Notes: a model not told the origin generated them from the letters alone. 64,000 nt of DNA from Kibdelosporangium aridum (GCF_900176515.1 NZ_FWXV01000005.1:1-64000); one strand, 5' to 3'. Numbered from the stretch's first letter, positions 8,386 to 17,853 are shown. Program-made: numbers and translations.

Positions 8386-9512
8386 GGTTCGCAGTCGCTC
8401 CAAGTGGTTTCAAGGAATCGCTCGACGCACCGGCCGTCGCCGCCGCGATCGCGGCAGGTATCCGGCGGGTCGAACCCGGCGCGGTGATCGACGAGATCCC
8501 ACTCGTCGACGGGGGAGAAGGCTCGGCCAAGGCACTCGCCGTCGCCCGTGGCGGCCGGATCATCCCGGTCACCGTGACCGGCCCGGTCGGCCGGCCCGTG
8601 ACATCACACTTCGCGATGCTCGACGAGCACACTGCCGCACTCGACATGGCCGCGGCGGCAGGCCTGCGGCTCGTGCCGAGAGCACACCGGGATCCCGGGC
8701 TGACCACGACTTACGGCGTGGGCGAGCTCATCCGGCACGCCCTGGACCAGGGTGCCCGCAGGATCCTGGTGGGCTGCGGTGACTCCGGCACGTGCGACGG
8801 CGGCGCGGGCGCACTGGAAGCCCTCGGCGCCCGGATCCTGGACGTCGATGCCCAACCAGTGGGCCAAGGCGGATACGCACTCGGCCAGGCCGCGAAGCTC
8901 GATGTGTCCTCATTGGACAGCAGGCTGACCGACACCGAGATCATCGCCGCGGTCAACCCGTACAACCTGCTGACCAGCGTCGCCCAGGTGTTCGGCCCGC
9001 AGAAGGGCGCATCGGCGGAGCAGGTCCGGATCCTGGCAGGCGCGATGGACCGCTGGGCCGGCGTCCTGGCCGGGCACTGCGGCCTGGACCTGCGGCCATT
9101 GCCAGGCAGCGGAGCCTCCGGCGGCCTGGGCGCGGGCCTCGCCGGTGCCCTGAACGCGAAACTCATCCCGCGCTTCGACGTCCTGCTCGACCACACCGAC
9201 CTGGACAACCGGCTGGCCAAGGCGGACCTGGTGATCACGGCCGAAGGTGCGATCGACTACCAGACACCACGCGGCAAGATCCCAGCCGAGGTCGCCACCC
9301 GTGCCAAACGCCATGGCAAGCCGGTGATCGCGCTCGCGGGCACGATCGGCGACGGCGCGCACCACGCGTACGCCACCGGAATCGACGCGTACGCGGGAAT
9401 CCTGTCGGCTCCGGTGCGACTGGCCGAAGCGATCGATCATGCCGCTGAGCTGCTCCGCGACGCCACCGAACGCACTCTCCGGCTGGTGCTTGTCGGTGCC
9501 GCGATGAAGTAA
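8382..9512 (+). CDS. glxK: Glycerate kinase (GlxK family)
   Basis: The 376-aa protein shows the class signatures VAPSGFKESL at the N-terminus, PLVDGGEG, DMAAAAGL, VGCGDSGTCDGGAG, NPYNLLT, GASGGLGAGL and TAEGAIDYQTPRGKIPAEV. It phosphorylates D-glycerate with ATP to a phosphoglycerate that enters lower glycolysis. The ATG at 8382 overlaps the transporter stop, so import and phosphorylation are coupled. Length and motifs look intact. Confidence 0.92.
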   Translation: MRFAVAPSGFKESLDAPAVAAAIAAGIRRVEPGAVIDEIPLVDGGEGSAKALAVARGGRIIPVTVTGPVGRPVTSHFAMLDEHTAALDMAAAAGLRLVPRAHRDPGLTTTYGVGELIRHALDQGARRILVGCGDSGTCDGGAGALEALGARILDVDAQPVGQGGYALGQAAKLDVSSLDSRLTDTEIIAAVNPYNLLTSVAQVFGPQKGASAEQVRILAGAMDRWAGVLAGHCGLDLRPLPGSGASGGLGAGLAGALNAKLIPRFDVLLDHTDLDNRLAKADLVITAEGAIDYQTPRGKIPAEVATRAKRHGKPVIALAGTIGDGAHHAYATGIDAYAGILSAPVRLAEAIDHAAELLRDATERTLRLVLVGAAMK

Positions 9513-9597
9513 TTCCGATCTCCCGGGAACCCGCCGCCCGCGTCACCCGACTCCTACACCGGAACCAGTCTGGGCGAGCGCGGGAGGCTCTGGGGGA

Positions 9598-10326
9598 ATG
9601 CGGTGGTACGAGAACGACGACTTGTGGTCGGGCTTCGCCGAAACGATGTTCCCGCCGCGCCGGGCCACGGAAGCCGCTGACCTGGTCGCCACGTCACCGC
9701 TGCTCCAGTTCGCTCCGGAAGCACGGGTACTGGACCTGTGTTGTGGCCCAGGCCTGTGGCTGTTGCCCTTGGCGCAACGCGGATACCGGGTCATCGGCGT
9801 CGATCTGAGCCCGGTGATGCTCGAACACGCCAAAGCCCGGTGCCCCGAAGCGGAGCTGATCTGCGAGGACATGCTGGAGTTCACCCGGCATGGCCAGTTC
9901 GACGTCGCCCTCAACGTGTTCACCAGCTTCGGGTACTTCGCCGAAGCCAAGGACAATCTGCAGGTCCTGCGCAACGCGTACTCCTCATTGGCCAACGACG
10001 GCCAGCTGATCCTCGACGTGCTGGGCAAGGAGGTGCTCGCGAGCTGGGTCGGCAGGCCGAAGTCCGTTGACGTCGAAGGTGGTTACGTCGTCATGCGCGA
10101 CACGATCCTCGACGACTGGACCCGGCTGCGCACCGACTGGACGCTGATCAGAGGTGAGACAGCCAGACACGCGGTGATCGAGTGCTTCATCTACAGCGCG
10201 GCCGAGCTCAAGGCGCTGGTGACCGAAGCCGGCTTCCAGGACGTCGAGTGTTTCGGCGACTTCGACGGCGCGCCCTATGACAACCACGCGAAACGGTTGA
10301 TTGTTCGTGGCTACCGGCGTGACTGA
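9598..10326 (+). CDS. Class I SAM-dependent methyltransferase, first gene of metallophore-like operon
   Basis: The 242-aa protein has the SAM motif VLDLCCGPGLWLLPLA (about residues 44-59) followed by GVDLSPVMLEHA, with a C-terminal beta-rich part. It starts at ATG 9598 after a GGGAGG site. Its end overlaps the start of the permease gene, so it belongs to the operon that runs to 15315. By position it may N- or O-methylate a product made by the PLP and ATP-grasp enzymes; this is inferred from context. Confidence 0.85.
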   Translation: MRWYENDDLWSGFAETMFPPRRATEAADLVATSPLLQFAPEARVLDLCCGPGLWLLPLAQRGYRVIGVDLSPVMLEHAKARCPEAELICEDMLEFTRHGQFDVALNVFTSFGYFAEAKDNLQVLRNAYSSLANDGQLILDVLGKEVLASWVGRPKSVDVEGGYVVMRDTILDDWTRLRTDWTLIRGETARHAVIECFIYSAAELKALVTEAGFQDVECFGDFDGAPYDNHAKRLIVRGYRRD

Positions 10327-11359
10327 GCGGGTCCGGCTGGTCCCGGTCCTCGCGACACTGTCCGTGGCGTTGATCGTGTCGATCGCCGCGGGTATCGCGC
10401 TGGGGCCAACCGTTGTCCCGGTCGACGAAGTGCTGCGATATCTGCAAGCCGCGTTGACCGGCGGCACGATCACCGCGGACGAACTGTCCAGCTACACAAT
10501 CGTGTGGGAAGTCCGGACACCGCGCGTGCTGCTGGCCGTGCTGGTCGGAGCCGGGCTGAGCGTCGTCGGCGTGGTGATCCAGGCGTTGGTACGCAACGCT
10601 TTGGCGGACCCGTTCGTGCTGGGCATCTCCTCGGGAGCGTCGGTTGGTGCGACCGCAGTGGTCGTGTTCGGTGTCTTCGCGAGCCTCGGCGTCTACGCGT
10701 TGTCCGCGGCGGCGTTCCTGGGTGCGCTCGGCGCATCAGTGCTCGTCTACATGGCGGCCATGAGCAAGGCCGGTCTCACGCCGCTCAGGCTCGTGCTGAC
10801 CGGAATCGCTTTGGCGTACGGATTTCAGGCCGTGATGAGTGTGCTCGTGTTCTTGGCACCGGACGGCCAAGCAGCTCGGACGGTGCTGTTCTGGCTGATG
10901 GGCAGCCTCGGCGGAGCAAACTGGGGATCCCTGCCGATCGCGGGAGTTGCCGTGCTGCTGGCGATGGTTGTGTTGCTGCGCAACAGCAGACCCCTGGATG
11001 TGCTCGCGATGGGTGACGAGACGGCGGCGAGCCTGGGCGTGGACGCAGCACGACTCAGGCGCTGGCTGTTCGTGCTCACCGCTGCGGTGACCGGGTTGCT
11101 CGTCGCGGTCAGCGGTGCAGTCGGGTTCGTCGGGCTCGTGATGCCACACCTGGTTCGGATCGTGGTCGGGTCGGGGCATCGGCGGGTGCTCGCGGTGGCG
11201 CCGTTGGCGGGCGCGGTGTTCATGGTCTGGACCGACCTGGTGGCCAGAACACTGGTGGCGCCGGAGGAACTGCCGCTCGGCGTGATCACGGCCGTGATCG
11301 GTGTGCCGGTGTTCATCACGTTGATGCGCCGCCGTGGATACCTGTTCGGGGGGCGCTGA
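10319..11359 (+). CDS. FecCD-family ABC permease for iron or other metal complexes
   Basis: This membrane protein has about 346 residues and nine to ten helices. FecCD signatures include RTPRVLLAVLVGAGLSVVG, QALVRNALADPFVLGISSGA, ALGASVLVY, GAVGFVGLVMPH and EELPLGVITAVIGVPVF. It would form the membrane channel for a metal-chelate or corrinoid importer. GTG 10319 overlaps the methyltransferase stop; GTG 10307 and TTG 10301 are in-frame alternatives. The ATPase gene begins at the last base of this one. Confidence 0.92.
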   Translation: MTERVRLVPVLATLSVALIVSIAAGIALGPTVVPVDEVLRYLQAALTGGTITADELSSYTIVWEVRTPRVLLAVLVGAGLSVVGVVIQALVRNALADPFVLGISSGASVGATAVVVFGVFASLGVYALSAAAFLGALGASVLVYMAAMSKAGLTPLRLVLTGIALAYGFQAVMSVLVFLAPDGQAARTVLFWLMGSLGGANWGSLPIAGVAVLLAMVVLLRNSRPLDVLAMGDETAASLGVDAARLRRWLFVLTAAVTGLLVAVSGAVGFVGLVMPHLVRIVVGSGHRRVLAVAPLAGAVFMVWTDLVARTLVAPEELPLGVITAVIGVPVFITLMRRRGYLFGGR

Positions 11360-12132
11360 TGGACATCTCGCTGACCGGTGTCACGGTCGAGATCGCCGGG
11401 AAATCCCTGATCCGCGAGCTGCACCTGGAAGCTGACGCCGGACAGATCGTCGGGCTGGTCGGCCCCAACGGAAGCGGCAAGTCCACAGCTCTGCGGTGCG
11501 TCTACCGCGCATTGACACCCAGCGCTGGAGCCGTGTTCCTGGACGGCACGGACATCGCGACCTTGACGCTGCGGGAGAACGCGAAGTACGTCGCCGCACT
11601 CACCCAGGACAACCACACGGATCTGGACTTCACGGTCTCGGAAGTGGTTGCCCTCGGCCGGACTCCGCACCTGCGCGGAAACGAGGCGTTGTCGGCGAAG
11701 GAGCACGACCTGTGCCGGGAGGCCATGGCACAGACCGACGTCCTGCACCTCAAGGACCGCAGCATCCTCACTTTGTCAGGCGGCGAACGGCAACGTGTGT
11801 TCATCGCGCGAGCGCTCGTGCAGGAACCCAGGGTGCTCGTACTCGACGAGCCCACGAACCACCTGGACGTCCGCCACCAGGTCGAACTGTTGTCCTTCCT
11901 GCGTAAATCCGGGCTGACCGTGCTGGTGGCGATCCACGACCTGAATCTCGCGGCCGCCGCGTGCGATCGCCTCGGTGTGCTCGCGCAAGGCGAACTCGTC
12001 GCCGCCGGAGCGCCGATCGACGTTCTCACACCCGCACTTGTCCGCCAGGTGTTCGGTGTCGAGGCGACGGTCGTGCCACATCCCAAAACCGGTGTCCCGC
12101 AGTTGCTTTACGACCTCAAGGAGAGAGCGTGA
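11359..12132 (+). CDS. FecE/FhuC-type ABC transporter ATPase
   Basis: The 257-aa ATPase has Walker A GPNGSGKST, a Q-loop region, the signature LSGGERQRV, Walker B VLVLDEPTNHLD and the switch His in VAIHDLN. It energises the neighbouring FecCD permease. Coupled starts link it to the permease (11359) and to the lipoprotein gene (GTGA at 12129). The subclass is that of siderophore, haem and cobalamin importers. Confidence 0.95.
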   Translation: MDISLTGVTVEIAGKSLIRELHLEADAGQIVGLVGPNGSGKSTALRCVYRALTPSAGAVFLDGTDIATLTLRENAKYVAALTQDNHTDLDFTVSEVVALGRTPHLRGNEALSAKEHDLCREAMAQTDVLHLKDRSILTLSGGERQRVFIARALVQEPRVLVLDEPTNHLDVRHQVELLSFLRKSGLTVLVAIHDLNLAAAACDRLGVLAQGELVAAGAPIDVLTPALVRQVFGVEATVVPHPKTGVPQLLYDLKERA

Positions 12133-13121
12133 CCAAGATCCTGCCCCTTGTGCTGGTCGCAGGGCTACTCGCCGGGTGCGGCGCCACCGTGCAGCAGACG
12201 GTGCAACAGAACGGGGATCCCAACGCCCCGGTCACGATCACCAACTGCGGACAGGAAATCAGCTATCCGACGCCGCAACGCCCGGTCGCCTACGACGTCA
12301 GCGGGGCCGAGAAGATGTTCTCGCTCGGCCTGGCGGATCGCATGCGCGGCTATGTGATGAACAAACTCGGCGACCCGTCCATCGCCGGATCGCCGTGGAA
12401 GGACGACTACACGAAGGTCCAGCGGCTGGGCACGTCCCGGATCACGCGGGAGATCGTGGTCGACGCCAAGGCGGACTGGGTGTTCGCCGGCTGGGGTTCC
12501 GGGTTCAGCGAGGAGCGCGGGATCACGCCGCACCTGCTCGACCAGGTCGGCATCCGCAGCTACCTGCACACCGAGACGTGCTGGAACTTCGGTGACAAGA
12601 AGACCAAGGTGCCGCCGCTGGAGGCGTTGTACGCCGACCTGGCGAACCTCGGCAAGATCTTCAAGGTCGAGCAGCGCGCCGCCGACCTGGTCGCCGACCT
12701 CAAGAGCCGGGTGGCCAAGGTCCAGCAAGCCAAGCCGGCGAATGCCGAGCCGGCCAAGGTCTTCGTCTACGACTCCGGCACGGACCAGCCGTACACGGCG
12801 GGCAAGCACGCTGCGCCCACCGACATCATCGCGACCGCCGGTGGGCGCAACGTGCTGGGCGACTTGGAGAAGGGCTGGACGTCGGTCGGCTGGGAGCCGG
12901 TCGTGCAGGCCGCACCGGACGTGATCATCATCATCGACTACGCCGACCAGCCCGCCGTGGACAAGCAGAAGTTCCTCGACTCGTTGCCCGCGTTGCAGGC
13001 GGTCCCGGCCGTGCGGGAGAAGCGCTACTTCGTCATGTCCTACGGGGACGCCGTGAGCGGCCCGCGTAACGTCAAGGGTGCCGAGGACTTTGCCGCCTAC
13101 CTCAGGTCGGTCGGCCGATGA
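12129..13121 (+). CDS. Metal-chelate ABC transporter substrate-binding lipoprotein
   Basis: The 330-aa protein starts with a lipoprotein signal whose lipobox is LAGC. It has the two-lobed TroA/FecB fold: a first lobe with PQRPVAYD and ADWVFAGWGSG, a long linking helix around residues 180-210, and a second lobe with PDVIIIIDYAD and AVREKRYFVM. It would capture the metallophore outside the membrane and hand it to the permease. It is coupled on both sides (GTGA at 12129, ATGA at 13118). Confidence 0.9.
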   Translation: MTKILPLVLVAGLLAGCGATVQQTVQQNGDPNAPVTITNCGQEISYPTPQRPVAYDVSGAEKMFSLGLADRMRGYVMNKLGDPSIAGSPWKDDYTKVQRLGTSRITREIVVDAKADWVFAGWGSGFSEERGITPHLLDQVGIRSYLHTETCWNFGDKKTKVPPLEALYADLANLGKIFKVEQRAADLVADLKSRVAKVQQAKPANAEPAKVFVYDSGTDQPYTAGKHAAPTDIIATAGGRNVLGDLEKGWTSVGWEPVVQAAPDVIIIIDYADQPAVDKQKFLDSLPALQAVPAVREKRYFVMSYGDAVSGPRNVKGAEDFAAYLRSVGR

Positions 13122-14146
13122 ACCTGGTGCACGAGCACATCACCGACGCGATCAAGGCGCCTGACCTGATCCGGTTACGGGACAACATCATCCTGGCCAG
13201 GTTCGAGACCATGAAGGTCTACGCGGCTCTCGGTGCGGTCCGCACTTTGCTCGACCGCGGTGTCGTCCGGCCGGGTCAGACCCTTGTGGACAGTTCGAGC
13301 GGCATCTACGCGCTGGCGTTGGCCATGGCTTGTCATCGATACGGGCTCAAATGCCACATCGTGGCGTCGACCACTGTGGACGCGGCCATGCGGGCGCAGC
13401 TGGAAGTCCTTGGCGCGACCGTGGATCAGATGCCGCCGTCCCAGTCTCTGCGGCTGGACCAGGAGCGCCGGGTGCACCGCGTCCACCAGTTGTTGGCGCA
13501 GCGTCCGGACGTGCACTGGATGCGGCAATATCACGACAGCGTGCACTATGAGGGTTACAAGCACTTCGCCGACCTCGTTTCGGAGGCTGTCACCGGGCCG
13601 CTCACGGTCGTCGGCGCGGTCGGTACAGGTGCGTCGACCGGCGGGCTCGTCGAGGCCTTGAGGGCGACCGATCCGTCCGTGCGGCTGTTGGGGTTGCAGC
13701 CGTTCGGCAGCATCACGTTCGGCAGTGAGGGATTCACCGATCCGGAGGCGATCATCGCCGGGATCGGCAGCTCGATCTGGTTCGACAACGTCCGCCACCA
13801 CCTGTACGACTGTTTGCACTGGGTCGATTTCCGGCACGCCATGGCCGGAACCATCGGGCTGCTGCGGGACCACGCGGTCTTCGCCGGACTGTCGACCGGG
13901 GCCGCGTATCTCGTCGCGGAGTGGGAGGCAAGGCGCAACCCGGACCGCACCCACTTGGTGATCGGCGCCGACACGGGACACCGCTATGTGGAGCGTGTGT
14001 TCGCACGGCACGAGGAAGCCCCGCACGTGGAGTCACTGCGCCCGTTGGAGATCACTTCACTCGATGACTTGGCCATGCCGTGGTCGGTGATGGAGTGGCA
14101 GCGTCGTCCGTGGCTAGCCGCACGACAGGAGGAACAAGCCTCATGA
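13118..14146 (+). CDS. PLP-dependent cysteine synthase/SbnA-like enzyme
   Basis: The 342-aa protein belongs to fold-type II PLP enzymes. Lys33 in RFETMK is the likely Schiff-base lysine, and GAVGTGASTGG (about residues 165-175) is the phosphate-binding loop. The usual Asn of the SSGN loop is replaced (SSGIYA, residues 60-65), which is unusual for a cysteine synthase. SbnA-type relatives make aminoalkylated amino acids on the way to 2,3-diaminopropionate for metallophores. The position between a metal-chelate importer and an ATP-grasp ligase supports a biosynthetic rather than housekeeping role. No SbnB-like dehydrogenase is nearby. Confidence 0.8.
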   Translation: MNLVHEHITDAIKAPDLIRLRDNIILARFETMKVYAALGAVRTLLDRGVVRPGQTLVDSSSGIYALALAMACHRYGLKCHIVASTTVDAAMRAQLEVLGATVDQMPPSQSLRLDQERRVHRVHQLLAQRPDVHWMRQYHDSVHYEGYKHFADLVSEAVTGPLTVVGAVGTGASTGGLVEALRATDPSVRLLGLQPFGSITFGSEGFTDPEAIIAGIGSSIWFDNVRHHLYDCLHWVDFRHAMAGTIGLLRDHAVFAGLSTGAAYLVAEWEARRNPDRTHLVIGADTGHRYVERVFARHEEAPHVESLRPLEITSLDDLAMPWSVMEWQRRPWLAARQEEQAS

Positions 14147-15315
14147 CCATTGTGGCCCTTGAGGCACTCACATTCGGACTCGGGCACATGGTGCGGGCCG
14201 CGGCCAAAGCGGGGGAGCGGTTGTGCCTGCTGACCGGGGTTCGCGAGATCTACCGGCATGAGCTTTCCCAGCTGTCATTGGACGTCATCGACGTCGACAC
14301 CACAGACACGGCGGCTTGCGCGGCGGTCCTCAAGGAGATCCCGGACCTGCACGGGCTGATCAACTCGACTGACACCTGGTTTGTTCCTGGTGCCGAGTTG
14401 ACGGCCCAGTTCGGGCTTCCCGGGCGGACCGTCGCATCGGCACAGTTCCTGCGGGACAAGCTGAAGGTCCGGCAGCGCCTGCATGAGCACGGTCTGAGCC
14501 CGGCTCCCGGCAACACGCTTCCGGCCGTGCTGAAGGACTCCGCAGGCACGTCGTCGCGGAACGTATGGCTGGTGCGGACGGGAGAGGAACTCCAGGCCGC
14601 ACTGGATGAGGCTGCGAGTAGTGACCTCAAGGGCAGACTGTTCGCCGAACCGTTGTTCGCAGGCCCGGTCTACAGCGCCGAGACCATCACCTGGGAAGGA
14701 CAGACGCGGCTCCTTGGCGTGCTCAGCCGCCAAGTGACCGGGGTGCGCGAGGACGCAGCGGCCTTCCCAGTCGCCTTCCCGCAGGAGGTTCAAGCCGAGC
14801 TGGCGTGGTGGGTCAGCCGTGTGCTGGACGCCGTCGAGTACGAGCAAGGCTTCGCGCACATCGAGTTCGTGTTCACTGTGGACGGCCCGCAACTCGTCGA
14901 GATCAACCCACGCATCGGCGGTGCCCTTGTGGGCGAGGCTTTGTGCCGCACACTCGGCGTGAACGTGTACGAGTCGATGATCGACATGGCGCTCGGCAAA
15001 GCGCCCAGCCTGCTTGAGCACGCGGAGGCGACCGGGCCTGCGGTCGCGTTCGCACTGGTTTACCCCACCGAGCAAGGCATTCTTGAGACGATCGACGGCC
15101 TTGACCAGTTGGCCGCCTACCCAGGCAAACCCGAGTGGTACCCGACGAAAGCGGTCGGTGACCGGATCGACCACCTGACCGACCAGCGTGGGTGCGTCGG
15201 CATCGTGCTGACCGAAGGACCGACGGCGGAACTGGCCATGCACCGGGCCATGGCCGCAGCGGCTGCGGTTTCGCCATCAGCAAAATCGGGCGTCCCCACG
15301 TCCGAACCTAACTAG
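14143..15315 (+). CDS. ATP-grasp carboxylate-amine ligase
   Basis: The 390-aa protein has an N-terminal pre-ATP-grasp domain, a central domain with VLKDSAGTSSRNVWLV (nucleotide-binding loop) and the metal-binding segment QLVEINPRIGGALVGEA, and a C-terminal domain of about 80 residues. ATP-grasp ligases form amide bonds via acyl-phosphates. Here it probably joins the amino acid made by the upstream PLP enzyme to a carboxylate. It overlaps that gene by ATGA and ends the clear operon. Confidence 0.85.
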   Translation: MTIVALEALTFGLGHMVRAAAKAGERLCLLTGVREIYRHELSQLSLDVIDVDTTDTAACAAVLKEIPDLHGLINSTDTWFVPGAELTAQFGLPGRTVASAQFLRDKLKVRQRLHEHGLSPAPGNTLPAVLKDSAGTSSRNVWLVRTGEELQAALDEAASSDLKGRLFAEPLFAGPVYSAETITWEGQTRLLGVLSRQVTGVREDAAAFPVAFPQEVQAELAWWVSRVLDAVEYEQGFAHIEFVFTVDGPQLVEINPRIGGALVGEALCRTLGVNVYESMIDMALGKAPSLLEHAEATGPAVAFALVYPTEQGILETIDGLDQLAAYPGKPEWYPTKAVGDRIDHLTDQRGCVGIVLTEGPTAELAMHRAMAAAAAVSPSAKSGVPTSEPN

Positions 15316-15324
15316 GGTGACGGC

Positions 15325-16107
15325 ATGGGTGAGCCGATCACGGGCACAGCTGCAGGCGTGCCGTACACAGCGTTGCCTCCGTCTGTCGAAACTGACGCCC
15401 TGCTGGTGTCCTGGCACATGATGGACGCTCCACGCACGAATGCCGCGTTCGCCGCCGCCCTGCCGCTGAATGATCTCCCCGCCTGGCGCGTCCACTTCGG
15501 GCTGCCCTTCTGCGGCGCGCGGATGATCGACGGCAGCATGGATGCCATCATCGAGCGTGCCCAGCGCGACCCGGTACTGTCCTACTTCTCGTTGTTCGTC
15601 CGTTTGGCGGTCGACGAGTTCCCGGCGGCCCTTGCCGCCGTCCGCAGTCAACTGTCCATTGGCGACGGACCACTCCTCGCGCTCGGCGGATCCCTCGGTG
15701 GCGCTGTTGTGCTGCAGAACCTGACCAAGACCGAGTTCAAGGCGGCGGCGATCGTCAACGGGCTGATCCGGGTCCGGACGGGCGTGAGCCTCATCGAGAG
15801 CATCTGGGGCAACCCTTACCCGTGGAACGCGGAGTCCGCCGCGGCGGCAGACGCTCTCGACTTCGTGGCTCGCGCGGGGGATATCGGCGCAACGCCGTTG
15901 CTTGTGGTCAGCGGTGACGAGGATCATCCGGGATTTCGCACCGATGCCAAGGAATTGGCCGACTCGCTGCCGAACGCCGAGCTCGCAGGCGTTCCGGACC
16001 TGGCGCACCCGCTCGCCGAGGAGCCAGGAATGCAACCGGCACCGCAGTCGCCCTTGGCCAAGAAGGTCGACGAGCGGCTCACCCAGTGGTTTCTGCGTCA
16101 CGTCTGA
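15325..16107 (+). CDS. Alpha/beta hydrolase-fold protein
   Basis: The 260-aa protein has a nucleophile elbow GGSLGGA (Ser about 118), a later SGDEDHPG segment that supplies an acid, and a late DLAHPLAEE segment with the candidate catalytic His. It begins 9 nt after the ATP-grasp gene, but TAGGGT at 15312-15317 would also fit a -10 box giving a leaderless transcript. If co-transcribed, it might release metal by cleaving the imported chelator, as siderophore esterases do; this is speculative. It converges on the MFS gene with a 29-nt overlap. Confidence 0.7.
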   Translation: MGEPITGTAAGVPYTALPPSVETDALLVSWHMMDAPRTNAAFAAALPLNDLPAWRVHFGLPFCGARMIDGSMDAIIERAQRDPVLSYFSLFVRLAVDEFPAALAAVRSQLSIGDGPLLALGGSLGGAVVLQNLTKTEFKAAAIVNGLIRVRTGVSLIESIWGNPYPWNAESAAAADALDFVARAGDIGATPLLVVSGDEDHPGFRTDAKELADSLPNAELAGVPDLAHPLAEEPGMQPAPQSPLAKKVDERLTQWFLRHV

Positions 16108-17248
16108 CCAGCAGGAACACCGGAAGCAGGGCGAGGATCCCGGCCACCCCGGCGACGAGCGGGTAGCCGCCGTAGCCGAACAGGTGGCCGGATCCGATAC
16201 TCGCGAACGCCGACGACCCCCAGATCACCGCGTCGATCGCGCCTTTCTCCCTGGTCTGCACCATGCTGCTGAGCAGGCTGCTGCCGCCGACGAACATCAG
16301 GTTCCAGCCGTACCCCAGCAGGAACAGGGAAATCGGCAGGCCGGACGTGTGCGACGAGGGCAGCATGATCGCGAGCACCGTGGCCGCGGCCAGGACGACG
16401 ATTCCGCACGCGATGGTGCGTCGCCCGCCGATGCGGTCCGCGATCCGGCCGCTGATCGGTGACAGCGCGAACATCCCGAAGATGTGTGCACTGAGGATCC
16501 AGCCGACGACGTCCAGTCCGTGCCCGAGGTGGTGCAGCTGCGGAGGCGTCATCGTCATCACAGCGACCATCGTGATCTGCGCGGCCACCATGGCAGTCAA
16601 CGGAAGTTTCAGCGCCGGACGCCGGAACACCGCCCAGCCTTCCGGTTTCGTGGACTGGGCGACCTCGTCCGGCGGCAGGATGAACGACGTCGCCGCGGCC
16701 AACGCGACCGCAAGGCCAGCGACCATGATCGGGCCGGAAAGGTCAGGCAGATCAAGCCATTTCGCGGCGTGCGCGGTCGGCGCGATCATCAACGGCCCGG
16801 TCAGCGCACCGATCGTGCCCGCCCACACCACCGACGACAGCGCGAACGCCTTGCGCTCCGCCGGATACATGTCGGCCGCGAGATACCGGGACAACTGAGC
16901 GGCGCCGTTGCCGAGGCCAAGAGTCATCAGGCCGGCCAGCATGAGGATCAACGAACCTATGACGGCACCGATCGACGCGGCGAGCGCACCGGCGGTCGCG
17001 GATCCGTACCCGACGAGCAAAGCGAAACGCCTGCCGTGCCGGGAAGTCAGCGCACCCGATAACAGAGCGCCAACCGCGGTGCCGATGACACCGGCCGCAC
17101 TGGGCAAACCGCTCGCTCCCGGACCGCTCGTCTCGGCAGCGATCAGCGTGCCCGCCGTATTGGCGAGCACCTGCGCGGTGTTCATCAAGGCCACAGTGGC
17201 GAAAAGCGCCGACATCGCGCGCCGCCGAGTATTGGTCCCCAGGTCCAT
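16079..17248 (-). CDS. MFS transporter (drug or metabolite exporter type)
   Basis: The protein has about 389 residues and 12 hydrophobic helices, with MFS loop motifs SRHGRRFALL and GRIADRIGGRRT. The ATG at 17248 (MDLGTNTRRR) is chosen because the longer in-frame extension runs into the divergent regulator promoter. It lies head to head with an Lrp-type regulator, which probably controls it, and next to the metallophore-like operon, for which it could be an exporter. Confidence 0.82.
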   Translation of the reverse strand: MDLGTNTRRRAMSALFATVALMNTAQVLANTAGTLIAAETSGPGASGLPSAAGVIGTAVGALLSGALTSRHGRRFALLVGYGSATAGALAASIGAVIGSLILMLAGLMTLGLGNGAAQLSRYLAADMYPAERKAFALSSVVWAGTIGALTGPLMIAPTAHAAKWLDLPDLSGPIMVAGLAVALAAATSFILPPDEVAQSTKPEGWAVFRRPALKLPLTAMVAAQITMVAVMTMTPPQLHHLGHGLDVVGWILSAHIFGMFALSPISGRIADRIGGRRTIACGIVVLAAATVLAIMLPSSHTSGLPISLFLLGYGWNLMFVGGSSLLSSMVQTREKGAIDAVIWGSSAFASIGSGHLFGYGGYPLVAGVAGILALLPVFLLVRRDAETTG

Positions 17249-17343
17249 GGCTAAGGATGGTATGCAGGTCCGGACGGGTTTCGAATGGCCGCAGAACGGA
17301 GTTCGCGGCCGGCGACCGTGTCGACGCAAGGAGGAAGTGGCCG

Positions 17344-17853
17344 ATGACCTTCCGAATGGAAAGGCAGCTCGACGAGCTGGACTGGCGCATCGTCGAGCGG
17401 TTGCAGGCCGACGGCAGGCTGTCGTTCAAAGAGCTTGGCCGTCGGGTGAACCTCTCCGCGCCCGCGGTGGCTGAACGCGTCCGCAGGCTTGAGGAGAGCG
17501 GCGTGATCACCGGCTACCACGCGCGGGTCGAACCGCGCAGAGCCGGGTATCCGATCTCCGCCTTCATCGAAATGCGGTGTGCGCTCGGCAAATGCCTGCT
17601 CAAGACCAGTGCGTCCGACGACTATCCGGAAGTGGTCGAAGTGCACAAGCTCAGCGGCGACCACTGCTCGATGCTCAAGGTGCGAGCGGCGTCGCTGGAA
17701 CACTTCGAAGGACTGCTCGAGCGGATCGGCGCGCACGGCGAGATGCGGTCGTCCGTCGTGTTGTCCACCCAGTACGACGGACGACCAGTCGAGCGCCCGG
17801 CCGCAGACTTCTTCCGCGCCTCATCCAGCAATGGCTGGAGCAGCGCTCAGTAG
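17344..17853 (+). CDS. Lrp/AsnC-family transcriptional regulator
   Basis: The 169-aa protein has an N-terminal helix-turn-helix (LDWRIVERLQADGRLSFKEL then LSAPAVAERVRRLEESGVI) and a C-terminal RAM ligand domain. ATG 17344 has an AAGGAGG site at 17329-17335. The family responds to amino acids and often controls amino-acid metabolism or export. It is divergent from the MFS gene with a 95-bp shared promoter region. Its end overlaps the nitroreductase gene by 7 nt. Confidence 0.9.
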   Translation: MTFRMERQLDELDWRIVERLQADGRLSFKELGRRVNLSAPAVAERVRRLEESGVITGYHARVEPRRAGYPISAFIEMRCALGKCLLKTSASDDYPEVVEVHKLSGDHCSMLKVRAASLEHFEGLLERIGAHGEMRSSVVLSTQYDGRPVERPAADFFRASSSNGWSSAQ

